DNA of 64,000 bases from Euryodendron excelsum (GCA_033060915.1 CM065387.1:26514501-26578500); one strand, 5' to 3'. Numbered from the stretch's first letter, positions 20,993 to 33,750 are shown. Program-made: numbers and translations. The notes: generated by a model not told the origin, from the sequence alone.

Positions 20993-23554
20993 TGTCTTTG
21001 CTTGTCAAAGACAGAAAACGATAAAGTAAGAATCTCATGTTGACCGCAAGGTGATTGGAGGGACAGACTTTAAAAATGTTTGAAGATTTGAGTTTGGAAT
21101 TTTGAGTTTGAAAGCTGGATTGTCTTGATTTTTGAAATTTGGAATTTGGAAAACATTGACTTTGAAATGATTTTGGAGTTTGATGTTGATTGTTTGAGAT
21201 GATTTTGCAATTGATTTTGGAAATGAATTAATTTGGATTTATATTAGAAAGATTTTGGAAAACTTTTGAAACTTGGAACAAAACTTTTTAGGGAAAATGT
21301 TTTAAAACTTAAAATTTTGAAAATAGGTTTTTAAGGCAAAAATTTTAAAGACACAAAATTTTTGAAAATGAGAATTTGAAAGGAAAAAGCTTTGGAAATG
21401 TATGAAATCTTTTAAGGAAGAAATTTTGAAAACCTTTGGAATATTTTTAGAACGGAGCTTTTGAAGGGTAAAGCTCGGGAAACCTAAAAAATAATTTTGA
21501 GACTAAACTTTTTGAAATCAAACTCTTTGAAGGAAAAGTTAAGAGAACCTTAAGAATGGAGCCTTTTTGGCAAAGAAGACCCCGAGAAACTCAGTCGAAA
21601 ATTTTGAAATGAAGCAAGAGTTGAAGATTTTTAAAATAAAATATTTTTATGGAAAAAATTATAAAACCTTGAATGTGGGGCCCCAAGAAACTCGAAGTGG
21701 CCTAAACCTCTTGGAAGAAAAACTTAGAAAGAATTTTTGAAAATGGAATTTTGAATAAAACTTTTGGGGGAAACACTTAGGAAATTTTTTAAAATGGATT
21801 TTTAATAAAAGTTTTTAAGGCAAACCCTCAGGAAATTTTTGAAAATGGATTTTGGGGTTTAGAGAACTTCAAAATTGACTAGAACTTTGGAAGGAAGAAA
21901 TTTTGAGAATTTGAAACGTTGAAATTTTGAGGATTGATTTTGAAGAAGACTTCTTAGAGGAAGAATTTTGGAAAATCCCTGAAAATAGATTTTGACCTTA
22001 AAACCATTTTTGAAATTGATAAAGGCTTGGAATGCAAAAGTTTAGAAAACCTTGGAATTGATAAAAATTTTGGAAGGAAGTTTTTTTTGTTTTTTTTTTT
22101 TCTTTGAGTAAAACCTTGAAAATTTGTAAGGATTTATTTTGACTAAAACTTTTTGAGAGAAAGAGTTTTGGAAAATCTTGAAGTTTGTTTGGAATTAAAA
22201 TCTTTTTGAAAAAACAGATTAGAAAAGCTTCAAGATAGACTGAAGAATTGGAAATTTGATTTCTAAAAGGACTTTAGGATCGGATTTTGAAATAGCTTTT
22301 GGAATAAAATACTAAGAACCTTAGGAATTGATTTTTAAAGATAAGACTTTTGAAGGAAAAAGTTAGGGAACCTTTTTGAGAGTTTATTTTTAAAAATAAA
22401 CGTTTTGAAGGAAAAAGCTTAAGAAACCCTTTGAGTTGATTCGAGTAGACTTTATTGAGACTTGTGCCATTTATTTTTTTTAATTTTTTTAAATAAAATC
22501 TTTTGGAAGAAAAAAGAAATAAAATCCTTGAGTGTGGGGCCTTTTTGACCGAGAAGACCTCGAAAAACTTGAAGAGACTTTTAAAAATATCTTGAAAAAC
22601 TTAGGAGAATTTTGGAAATAAAATTTTAAATAAAAATTTTTGAAGAAAAACATTGGAGATCTTTTTTTGAAAATGAGGAATGGGTTAGAAAATTTTTGAA
22701 ATTGAATAATTTTGAAGGAAAATGATAAAACCTTTGAAAGTGGGGCCATTTTGACAGAGAAGACCCTGAAAAACTCGGAGGGTCTTTTAAAAACTTCTTA
22801 AAAGAAAACTTAGGAGAATTTTAGAAAATAGAACTTTAGAAGAAACTTTGGATAGAAGAACTTAGGAACTCTTTTGAAATTGAATTTTAGGATATAGAAA
22901 ATTTCAAGATTGACAGAGAAAAGGGATGGAAAACTTTGGAATTTGATAGAAATTTTGGAAGGAAGTATTTTTTGAGTGAAACCTTGAAAATTTTTGAGCA
23001 TTTATTTTAACTTAGACTTTTTTGACAGAAAGAGTTTGGGAGAATCTTAAACTTGATTGAAAGAGAAATTTTCTTGAAAAACTAAATCAGAAAAGCTAGG
23101 AGATGGATTGAAAAATTTGAGATTTGAAAATGATTTTTGGCCTTGATTTTTGAAATGGATTTTGGAGGAAAACATTTAGTATCCTTAGAATTTGATTCTA
23201 AAAATTGATCGTAAAGATGAACTTTTAGAAAGAGAGAGTTAAAAAAAATCTTTTGACTGGATTTTGAAAAGGAATTTTTGAAGGAAAAAGTTAAGAAACT
23301 CTTTTGTGAACTTTTTTGGAGGAAAATGTTAGAAAACCCTTGAGAAATTGAGTTGGAAGGAACTTTTTAAGAAACCTTTAGGAGTTGATTTTAGAAAAGA
23401 GCTTTTGAAGGTTAAGTTTTTAAGAAACCTTTTGAGTTGGTTTGAGTAGAATTTATCTAACAATTGTGCCATTCATTTTCACTTCTTTTATTATTTCTAT
23501 TTCTTGTCTTTTGAACTTTATATTAATACCTCTTACCTTGGTTTACCTTTCAGA
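20993..23554 (-). repeat. 3' untranslated region of degenerate AT-rich repeats
   Basis: About 2.5 kb in which the plus strand is almost free of C and built of variants of TTTTGAAAATGGA and GAAGGAAAAG. A longer recurrent block (GTGGGGCC, then GAGAAGACC, then GAAAAACT) appears near 21551, 21668, 22528 and 22738, so the region looks like strongly diverged tandem repeats. No coding potential on either strand. A splice-acceptor-like TTACCTTTCAG ends it at 23553. Confidence 0.65.
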
Positions 23555-24402
23555 ATGGTAGACTCGATCTTGAGCCGACTGAGAGCTTGGTATGATGGGT
23601 ATCCTCCATATGAGTAAGACATCTTTCGCCGATCCTTTAGTCATATGACATCTCTCGTATCAGTGTCGCTTATCCCCGGATTCATAGAGGCAGTGATTCC
23701 TTTTTGGCAGCCTAACTTATCTTTCTTCCATGAGCTTACCCTTACTCTTCATGAGTATTGTTTTCTCCTAGGTCTTCGGGATGGTTCAGCTGGCATTATG
23801 GGACTTACTTTTCCTAATGGCTGCATCACGATTGTCTCTTCTTAGCTTGGGCTCCGTCGTGCGGTCCTTTCCTCTAACCTCCTACCCCAGTTTCCTTATA
23901 TTTCAATAGAGTTTCTATTTTCCCACTTTAAGTTTGTGATAGGCATGACAGCTCATCCAGTTTATTGGCACTCTTCTTAGGATTGGTCAGTCTCTCGCAT
24001 GGTGGCCCTGACTTTGCTCTTTTTAAGATTCTTGGTGTTCTCCTCAAAGGAATGACTTGGTTGACTGTCAATTATGTGTACTGCTTGCCAAGATTCGCGA
24101 GGGGTACTCATATCCTCCTATAGTTGTGGAGGAGACCTTCGTGAGCCTTACTAGACTCCATTAGGGGGCCAACGCACATTTTCAGGGATGTTCTTCACTA
24201 TTCTAGCTTTGGGCGATCAAACACTTATTTGTTACTCCTCTTTTTCAACATACATGGTATCTCGAGTCGGAAGTCATTTGATTGGGGAGGTTGAGGGTGG
24301 GTTATTGCCCCATTCTTTATTTCTTGTCGGGCATAGAAGTCTAAGCTTTCTGAGGTGCATGCCGGTATTGGAAATGTTTGAGGTTACTTAGTCGAGGGGT
24401 GG
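23555..24402 (+). pseudogene. Antisense ORF of the Tat/Ogre-type element, broken
   Basis: Plus-strand ORF lying opposite to the element's own direction, between where pol would end and the 3' LTR. From the ATG at 23555 it runs with one stop (about 23615) to 23845, then continues in changing frames to the CTTTA target site at 24403. The stretch FIEAVIPFWQPNLSFFHELT and then HEYCFLLGL resembles the N-terminal region of plant retroelement ORFs annotated as DUF7745 or plant mobile-domain-like. A polypyrimidine-AG just before the ATG suggests a spliced leader. Antisense extra ORFs at this position are known for Tat-group elements. The function is unknown. The family match is by eye. Confidence 0.55.
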
Positions 24403-24539
24403 CTTTATGTCATGCCCCATAACCCGGCTTATACGGATTTAAGGTACATGACCGGCCAGTAACAAGGCTACCCAAGGCTGCATTACATAAACTGGTTAAT
24501 CACCAGTGTATAATCATTTATAATGATGAATAATTGCAA

Positions 24540-24837
24540 AAAATAGAACTTTTAAAAACTTGAAAACATAATCTGTGTCATACATGGTAGAGCTGTGCCT
24601 AATCCCAAACATAACATACATAAGGACCAAATCAGTGGAAAATAGATCTTTTAATAACTTGAAAACATAATCCGTGTCATATATGGTAGAGCTGTGCCTA
24701 ATTCTAAACATAACATACATAAGGACCAATTCAGCGGAAAATAAACCTTTTAATAACTTGAAAACATAATCCGTGTCATACATGGTAGAGCTGTGCCTAA
24801 TCCCAAACATAACATACATAAGGACCAAATCAAGGTC
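24540..24837 (-). repeat. 99-bp tandem repeat, 3 units
   Basis: Three near-identical units with ACTTGAAAACATAATC starting at 24558, 24657 and 24756. Each contains CATGGTAGAGCTGTGCCTAA and ends in TACATAAGGACCAA. The period is a multiple of three, which produces a spurious open frame on the minus strand. Confidence 0.9.
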
Positions 24838-27800
24838 CACAAAAGTTATAGCAATATATCATTACAAAACATTGGGTCCAGCCCTTAAACATTATACAAA
24901 ACATAGGCCCGTGGGCCATAGCTCAAATCCACATATGGCCTCGCTTTAGGGCCTCCCAGATTGGCTACTTGAAAATCATTTGAGAAAACGTAAGCTAATG
25001 CTTAGTGAATAACAATGATGTATGAGCGAAAAAATATCATGGACTAGCAGTTATATCCATCGTACAAGGATCGATAATCAGTTATACATAAGGAAATGAG
25101 CTTTTGAACGTTTAAAGCATAGGCTTGGAACTCGTAGGTAACGTAAACATCATTTGAAACATTTCAACATTTCAAAACATAATATCATAAGAAGAGATGC
25201 AACATAACATTATTCTTGATATAGCATTTCATAACTTGTTGTAAAACATGTGAACATATCATGGTTCTCGGTTCAAAACATAAGTGTGCTACAGCTCGGC
25301 ATATGAGCTAGGCTCCATAGTATTCATATAGGTCACTTGTCATGCCCAGATTTTTCACACTCAAGGAATACACGCACAAGTGGAAAAATGTTGTACTCTC
25401 TCGTTAGAACTCACCCTCCTAGAAGAATGAGTGCGATTAGGTTTGAATTGAAAATTGGTTTGAATAAAGGGCTTTTAGAAAAGATTTGGAGTCGCCACCT
25501 AATTTGATTAAGGTGAGTTAGGTCATCTAAAAGCTAAGCATAATTCGAAAACTTAGGGTTTTGAAAATGATTTTGAAAATATCTCCTCAAGAGAGGGTTT
25601 TTAAGAAAAACAGGTTGTTTGGCAACCTTTGGAAATTATTTAGTCCTTTTTGAAAAACAACTCCTTTTTGGTCTTTGAAATTAGTGATTCTAGGTTCGGA
25701 GGCTGGTTACGTGTAGGGAAGACACACTAAGCCATCACCCTACCCCGCCCTTTTGGTACCTACATGTCAATCTACCTTAGATTCACCTATAAGAGTCTTT
25801 AACTATCTAATGGTTCAATCCTATTTACTTTGAAAAACAATGTTTGAAAAGAAATTTAACATGATGCATGATATGCAAGTGTAAGGAAAGAGAATTGATT
25901 TAGAAATAGATTTGAAAAGAATTTGATTTGATTTGAAAAGAAAGAGATAGAAGCTCGAATTTGGAAAAAAAGTTTTGGAAATTGAAATTGAAGATAGAAA
26001 TAAATCATGGAATTGGAAACTTGAAGAAAATTGTAGGATTCGAGATTGGAAGGAAATTGTAGAAATAGAATTTGAAGAATGGTGTGGAATTTGAGATTTG
26101 AAAAATGTTGTGACCGCACCCATGGGGGTTGCCTATGTATCCTTTTGGAGGAATCAGGTCAGTCGTAGTTCGGACAAGAGTCCGATTGAAAAGAGATTGA
26201 ATTGATTTGGAAGAAAGAGATTGAATTGAAAATTAGATTGGAAGATTGAGAGATTGAAAATTGAAAATTGGAATTTAGAATTTTGGAATTGAAGAGATTG
26301 GATTTTGATTTGAAAAGATAGAACTTGGAAGAAAGATTTAGACTTGTTTTAGAAAGATGAAGGTTTAGAAAACCTAGACTTTGGAAAGATAAGAGACTTA
26401 GAAAAGATTTGACTTGGAAGAGTTTTAGGAAAAGATTTGACTCGGATGTTAGACTTGGAAGATTTAGGAAAAGATTGGATTTAGGAAAGACTTGAATTAG
26501 GAAAGGTCTGATTTAGAACAACGTCATTTTAAGAAGGTTCCGTTTTAGGAAAGTTTCAATTTAGGAAAGTATTCAAATTAGGAAAGTTTTCATTTTAGGA
26601 TAGTGTTCAAATTAGGAAAGTTTGAAATAAGAAAGTTTTAAGTTTAGAAAGTTTTGAAATTTGGAAAGATTTGAAGTTTTATGAAAGTTCAGAATTTAGA
26701 AAGTTTGGAAGTTTAGAAAGATTTAACTTAAGAAAGATTTGAAGATTTAGATTTGGAAAGTTAAGATTTGGAAAGGTATGGAATTTAGGAAATGGTTGAA
26801 TTAGGAAAGATGTGGAAGTTAAGTTTTAAAATTTAGGAAAGGTTTTTATGTTCAAGTTTTGGAAACTTAAGATTTAGGAAAGTAGAAGATTAGGAAGGAG
26901 TTGAATTAGGAAAGGTTTAGACTAAGAAGTGTTAAGATTCCTATTTCCTAAAACAAGGGATTGGGTTTTGTTTCTAAAAGAGAAGGTTTGATTTTGTTTC
27001 AAAAAACGGAGAATTAGATCTAGGTTCCTAAACGGGTGATTGGATTAGGTTTCCTAAAGGGAAGATTTGATTTGACAAGGATTTGGAAAGGGAGGTTTTA
27101 GAAACCCTAGATTTGGAAGACTATAGTTTTGACGTAGAAAAGAGGTTTTTGGAAACGTAATTTTAACGTAGAAAACGGGAGTTTTTGGAAACCTAGGTTT
27201 GGGGCAAGATTAAAAATCATGTTTTTGAAAAGAAAATTAGGGTTTCCTAATCGTGGGTTCTAGGGCTTGACTTGGGCTCTAAGGAAAGAGTTTTTGAAAA
27301 GTGTGTTTTTGGAAACAAGTTTTTGGAAGGAAATCCTAGAGATGAGTTTCTAGAGGGAAGATTTTGGAAAGAGAGTTTTTTAGAAAGATTTTTGGAAAGA
27401 GATTATTGAAGAGAGTTTCTAGGAAAGTGAATTTAGGAAGTGTTTTTAGAAAGTGAATTTTGAGGAGAGAGAGAGTTTTTGGAAAGAGATCCTAGTGAAG
27501 AGTTTTTCAGAAAGAGATTTTTAAGAAAGAGATTTAGGAAGAGGTTTTTCTAAGAAGGAAACCTAGGGAACGTTTTTGGAAAGTGGACTTTGAAGAGAGA
27601 GTTTTGGAAAGGAGTTGTTTTGAAAAATAGATTTTTGGAGGGATTTTTTGAAAACAACTTTGGAAAGGAAAGTTTTAAGAAAGTATGTTGAAAAAGAGAT
27701 TTTTAGGAAGAGATTTTTGAAAAGAGAGCTTTTTGGAAAGTATAAAAACATCTCACTTTCCTAAAGCGATTCTAACCATAAGAAGGCTAGAATCACTTTA

Positions 27801-28629
27801 AGAAAGTGGTTTTGAAAACAACAAAGGTTGAAAATATGGACCATATTGGTCACTTTGAATGTAACACTTTCCTAAAGTAACCCTAGCCATGGAAATGCTA
27901 GAATCACCCTAGGATTGTGATTTCAAAAACAAATTTTGAAAAAGGAGATTTTGATGCAATTTTGAAAACAAGTTTGAAAATGATTTTGAAAACGAGTTTG
28001 AAAACAATTTTTGGAAGATGCAAGATAATGATATGCACAATGCAATTTTGGGGTTGTGAACATACAAAGTTAAGGCTTCACCGCATAATCAAGGGAGCCG
28101 AATCCACGTGGTCTCCGGTTAACCTAAAGGAAAGCCCCCAACACGGTGACTCTCCAATAGTCCAATCCTATACATGGACTGGGAATCCCCTTGTTTTAAG
28201 CATGTAAAGAAAGGGGGGGGAAAGAGATAGGGGATTAAAATAGAGAAAACCGAAGTGGGTTAGGAGAGAGAAGGGAGAGGGGAAAGTGCAGAAACATAAA
28301 ACGAAAGCCTACCTTGTGTCTTGTTTATTTTGCACGCCTTGCTTGTCTTTGGTCTTCGTCTTGATCTTCGTCTTCAATCTTCAAGAGTTGTCTTCAATCT
28401 TCAAACTTCAGATTGTAGCTCTTCAAGTCTTCAAAGGAGGGTTGAAGGCTAGTGTATGAGTGTATGGGGGTGTGTATGAGTGTATAGCAGGCTAGGGTTT
28501 AGTGTATGGTGGCTAGAGTTTGGAAAACCTAGAGAAGCTAGGGTTTAGGGAGTGTTCAAGCTCTGTATATTGAATATTGGTGTTTTTAGACTGAGTTTGT
28601 GGACCTCCTTCATGCTAGAAGAGGCTCTA

Positions 28630-28637
28630 TATTTATA
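28630..28637 (-). promoter_or_regulatory. LTR TATA box
   Basis: TATAAATA on the minus strand, followed by TAGAGCCTCTTC, in the position conserved among all Ogre-type LTRs here. Transcription would run leftwards through about 3.3 kb of R-U5 to 25338. Confidence 0.7.
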
Positions 28638-29879
28638 GAGAAAGGAATGCACTAGTGCCTGTTGTAGTGGCGCCAGGCCATTTTTTGGCTTGGCCATTTA
28701 GGAAATTTTTAAGGTCGGCAAGCAACGTATTTTTGACTAGATTTAAGCGCCTGTACTAGTGACTACCATGCAATTTTTAGCCTAGCTTCACTAAGAGTGA
28801 CTTCGAAAAGTCTGGAAATGATTTGAAGAGGCCGGGAATGACCCGGAGAGCTGAAAAGGGCAGGAACATTTAGAATAGTGTCCTAGAGGTATTTGACTTG
28901 AAAAATGAGGATAGGATGTGTCGGAAGGGTTGACCGGGCCTTTAGGGGCAAAACGGTCAATCGGATCGGGAAGCTGCCGGGACGAACTTGGACTGTCCCA
29001 GAAGAAGACTTAAGATTTGGAAACATTATTCCGAATGTTCCCAAAGGTTGCCGGTTTGATACCCAGAGTCAGTGTGGTCTGAAAAGGTGACCGGCCCACC
29101 AAGGGCAAAACGGTCATTTCACACCGGGTTTGCCGGAACTTGACTCGGAATGATCCGGAAAGATGAAGAAAGGTTGAGAGTACTATAAAAATTATTCTCA
29201 GGAGGTTACCGGTTTGATACATAGAGCCGGTGTGGTTGGAAAAGGAGACCGGCCCAGCAGGGGCAAAATAGTCATTTTATACCGGGTTGGCCGAAACTGA
29301 CTCGAAATCGAAAAGGTAGAGGAAGGTCGGGAATACTATAAGAAGTATTCTCAGGAGGTTACCGGTTTGATACCCAGAGCTGGTGTGGTTCCCGGGACGT
29401 TCGGATGCCTAGGGGCAAAATGATCATCTTGACTGGAAAGTCTTGGAAAAGGCCCAAGGGGCAGTTTGGTCATTTTTCACCAAAGTGGGCTAGCAGGCAA
29501 TGGTGTTGACTTGGGTTTTGAGTGTTTCCGCGACTCGAATGGTGGTCGTCGTGACACAAGGGTTTGTTGGCAATTCCCTATATCAACCTGTTTGCAAGTA
29601 TTTTCGCTACTCTGACGGTTGCGATGTTTGTGAGTATTTCCGCTACTCTGACGGTTCGCGATCATTCCCAAAACTGCCTGATCTCGGGAAGCTGCTAAAG
29701 GAACTTAATGCCTGAGAAGTTAACTTTCTCGAAAGACGTGCCTAAACAGACATTTCTACATTGGTAGGCTACCAGACACCAAAGGTGGACTATTTTACCA
29801 TCTAGGGGACTTGGGTTCTCGCCCCGGTCGACAGGTTTAAAGGGACTTACCGTTTCGAAGAGATTTTCTTTGAAAAAAC

Positions 29880-30240
29880 ATGCCAAACCGCCTCGAGGAA
29901 TAAACTGTCTCGAGAGAAGGATTGGAATTGGGAAGAGGTCTTATCGTTTTCGAAAAAACGTGCCTAATTTGGAACCGTCTCGAGGAATAAACTGTCTCGA
30001 GAGAGGCATTGGAATTGGAGTTGGAAAAGGGGACTTACCATCTTCGAAAAGACGTGCTTGATTGGAATAGATTTACCGTCTCGAGGAATCAACTGTCTCG
30101 AGAGAGGGATTGAAATTGGAAAGGAGTCTTACCGTCTTCGAAAAGACGTGCCTAATTTGGAATTGGAAAGGGGACTTACCGTCTTCGAAAAGACATGCCA
30201 GATTGGAGTAGATTTACCATCTTGAGGAATCAACTGTCTG
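29880..30240 (-). repeat. Minisatellite of the Ogre LTR, about 4 irregular units
   Basis: Same unit as at 18180-18690 (CTCGAGGAATAAACTGTCTC and a CGTCTTCGAAAAGACG hairpin), but with irregular spacing and partial units. Confidence 0.75.
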
Positions 30241-31944
30241 GAGAGAGGGGTTAGAATTGGAAAGGACAATGCCCCTCAGGGCATTTTGGTATTTTGCCTC
30301 TATTTGGGCCTGGTGGGCCCGCGAAGTGATAGACAGACAGGATTTGGACTTAGAAAGTTGGTTTCGATTGGAATATGCCCACAATGACTTGAACACAAGT
30401 CTGGACGAAGTGTAGACTGCCAAGCGATAAAAAATGGGGTGCTTGCATCACTCTAAGGCTCTTTAGGCCTGGGATGTCTCCAACATAGATAGTTTATTTC
30501 CCGTCTCGTATCGTAGGACTATCGGGCTAGATTAAGGTCTTGCCATGAGAAGACCCGAGTTGGCACCATACATTGGAAACTTAGCATCTCCTTCATTTAA
30601 ACATTATAGTCCATGGTTTCCATTCATAACATAATATAGCTTGCATTCATTTGAAATATGACATTTGTAATTGAACGTAGCATCGATGCATTGAAATGTA
30701 TGGAAAACATTCATGATATAGAGGTGAGCTTAAAATATTTAGAAAATACTAAAGCTTTACTCATAGCATATCGTTACTCACCTTTCTCCAATTAGACGGG
30801 TGACAAACAAGGTATTCCTACACAAATGCACATAGAAGCAAAGAAACATCAATACAAGACTCTAAGGCAAAGCAATAACACGCAAGTCAAGACTAAGCAC
30901 GTAAACCACTCAACCCCAACTCAATAATACCTCATTCGCACAACGGGAGAGCGAGGCTAAACTCTAGGACGAAGCCCCAATGTATAATAAGAACATGAAG
31001 TTGAGATTTGAACATGAAAGCCAGAACGTTGACTCTTTCATCGAGTCCCAACCACCCCTCAACGATGATTTCACACTCAAGGCTGGTTCCATTTAAAAAT
31101 AGGCTTAGAGGCCTTTATTTTGATAGGTCATGGGCCAAAAACACATTTCGAGTGAAGAAGTTATGTCTCACGGAAGGTGGACTAAAATTTTGGAAAATAA
31201 TATTGTTGGCATAGATTTTGGGTCAACTTCAAACCCCCACATCTCTCAATCTATAAAGAATTAGAAAACAAAATTTATATGGATACAAAAGTCTATGAGT
31301 CTAGTTTGTAATTCTTCAAACGGTGCATCAATCCAAGTTTTCTAGAGAAAGTTATGCCCGCAAGGATGATAATAACTCAAAATAGGAGGGAACGAACAAT
31401 CAAAACAAAGGGATCTAAAGAAAAAATCAAAACCCTAACATTTCACATATTTGGGGGTTTCAACCGCCAACTCTCCAATCCTCCAATATTGAGCTTCAAG
31501 CCTTCAAATTCAACGTAATTGGAACTCAAGGAGTCCCCCAAGACAAACCCAAATCATATATATACATACATACAAAGACCTAACAAAATCACACAAGATA
31601 GATACATATATATGCAATTGTAGAGAGAGAGAAATAAAACCTTAGCTTCTTCAAGCTTGGTGAAGTCTTTCTTCAAGCGTTCTTCCTTCAATCTCTCCTT
31701 CCTTCTTCCCATTTCTCTCTTTCTCCCTCTCTCTACCGATTTGTGTGTGTGTGTGTGTTTTGTGTGTTGTAAGAAGACACACATGGGAAATAATCCCATG
31801 TGTCTCACACCTCCAACACAAGATACAACACAAGTTTTCATTGGTTGTTTTGATCCAAAAGAAGGAATAATTAACACTAAAAATTGCATAAACTAGAAAT
31901 TCTTATTAATATAATTAGATAGAGGTTTGTGATATTACACTTTA

Positions 31945-32560
31945 ACTCCTTTTGGTGCTTTACCTTATTCCTTGTTTCCTATTTGAGAGAGAGAAAGATA
32001 AAAGTTAGTTTTTGTGCAAAAATAGTTTATTTATACCAGTTCTAAAAAAAAATGTATAGGTAAAGGGGTCAATACATGTCATATATATATATATATTTAT
32101 TTATTTTATTTTATGAATGCATATACATTAATGAAATTGAGTGCATGTCATCCTTTTTGATGAAGTATATACAGAAATAAAATTGAATGCATTTCATATT
32201 TTTTTTTTTATGAATGCATGAATAGATACAAACTACACAGGAATTTAATGGATATATAGCTTATACATGACATGGATGTATTAGTACTACATGTATATAA
32301 GCTATTTATAAAGAATGCCCTAAGATTGCCCTAGGGTTCATACTCTCGGGATTTTGTTTCCCTTTCAGGATTCTGCCCCATTCAATTTTGTCCCATTCTT
32401 ATCCGGGTAGGATAGCATTTGCACCATTTTTCAAGGATCTTGACCTTTTGCTTTGTTATCCTATCCCTACTTTCTACAGGGTTGCTGTTTGTGATTTTTT
32501 TGACCTCACTTGGTTTTCTCTCTTAGATTTTCAAAATGCCACCGTGGCTTGAGTGACAAC
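31945..32560. other. Continuation of the target region, AT-rich, no gene
   Basis: After the second CTTTA the antisense-ORF region resumes for a short distance. From about 31985 it becomes AT-rich with a (TA)n stretch near 32080-32092 and repeated GAATGCAT motifs. No coding frame is supported. Confidence 0.4.
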
Positions 32561-33750
32561 TCGCTTGCCCTTTGTGGAGTGATAAACAGCTAAGCCCTCA
32601 ATCCGAGAAGACTTCTTTTAGGACCGTAATGTAGGTTGGGTTTAGGGGTTGTAAGAAACGAAGGGATATTTAGGCTCAAAGATCTTGTTTTAGTGGGTTA
32701 TTTAAACCAAAACTATCTGAGGACACCTTGGGGCATGAGATTGCCCTTGCATTCCTTTCTAGTTCTCCTTTCTCATCCTATATGTCTTGGTATTGTTTAG
32801 GCTTATTTGGACTAAACAATTTTCTTCGATCAGAGAGGACTTTAATTTGGATTGTAACATAGGCTAAGTTAAGGGATTTATGAATGAAAGGGTATAAAGG
32901 CTCAAAATTATCACTTGTGGGGTTTTGAAAGACCAATGATCACCTTTGGTAATTTAACTTCCATTCACTGCTTTCTTCTTTCCTTCACACTCTTGTTGTT
33001 CTTCTAGATCGCTTTCTGCCTTCTAATTTAAGATTTTTTTTATCAAGATATTTGTTGCTAAGTCGACTTTTGGAGATGCCAAAATTTCATTTATATTTTA
33101 GGATGACAGTATCCTTTTTTAAAGATCACCACAAATACAATATCTTCTTTACTAGAGACGCCTGTGATGCCATAACTTCTTGAAAATCACCATTTTTAAC
33201 GTTGCTCATTATATCTTTTTGAAAATTACCCTTTCAATCATTGTTCATTAGTTCATACTTATGACTTTTGCCTTAACCCAGTGTGGGCGGTGACCATCTG
33301 GTCGGTTTTCATAAAAAATTGTAACCGGCTCAAGTGGGCTTTGCAAAGGAATTTTTTTGTGTATGATAGCAAAATTGAGGGCCTCTCATCACTTCAAATT
33401 GAATTGCTTAGTCCATAAAGCCTTTATAACATATTTAGACAATGCTCCTAAAAAAAAATGATGTGTTTCTACCAGTCACCCTTATATATTCTATTGAATC
33501 AACTACTCTGTGCTTACTCCAGTGTGGGAGATGATTCTTGGTTTGGGGATATCTGAATAAAAATCACTTACAGCTCTAGTGGGTTGGGTAAGGGGTAACA
33601 TTTATTTCTTATTAGATAAATAGAACAATGGTATTTCATCATTTTGAGAACTCGGCTATCCATCACTTAGCCAGGATATCACTCAAGTGTTGCCTCTTCA
33701 ATAAAATTCGCACGTCTTTGTTGAGACTGGCTTCCTCCTATCTCTCTCTC
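32560..33750. repeat. Diverged tandem repeats of about 240 bp
   Basis: Related blocks recur at roughly 240-base steps: GAGAAGACTTCTTTTAGGAC (32608) resembles GAGAGGACTTTAATTTGG (32837), each followed by a GGCTCAAA block, and CCCAGTGTGGGCGGTGACC (33279) resembles CCAGTGTGGGAGATGATTC (33521). The similarity is low and judged by eye. No protein is supported. Confidence 0.5.

Larger units (their letters stand above)
25338..30447 (-). mobile_element. Ogre-type solo LTR, 5.1 kb
   Basis: Plus-strand ends TGTCATGCCCAG (25338) and GGGGTGCTTGCA (30447), flanked by the exact 5-bp duplication TCACT (25333-25337 and 30448-30452). No internal sequence lies between, so this is a solo LTR left by recombination. 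It holds the conserved block with CAGTCGTAGTTCGGACAAG (about 26160-26180), the TATA box at 28630-28637, about four units of the minisatellite at 29880-30240, and a second repeat of about 150-160 bases at 29045-29400 (GGTTACCGGTTTGATACC). Confidence 0.92.
24408..31939 (-). mobile_element. Gypsy-type solo LTR (2.4 kb), split by an Ogre solo LTR
   Basis: Runs from TGTCATGCCCC (24408) to GATATTACA (31939) and is flanked by the 5-bp duplication CTTTA (24403-24407 and 31940-31944). Without the nested 25338-30452 block it is about 2.42 kb. The minus orientation is inferred because GGGGCATGACA on that strand resembles the LTR 3' end that borders tRNA-Met primer sites. No internal region remains, as expected after LTR-LTR recombination. 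It sits inside the antisense ORF region. Confidence 0.82.

Noticed and set aside
24514..24840. 108-codon minus-strand ORF
   Set aside because: Product of a 99-bp tandem repeat (period divisible by three).
31554..31896. Overlapping ORFs on both strands with repeated Thr-His or Cys-Val codons
   Set aside because: Caused by a (TG)n microsatellite and CT-rich sequence in the gypsy-type LTR; no domain and no homologous block.
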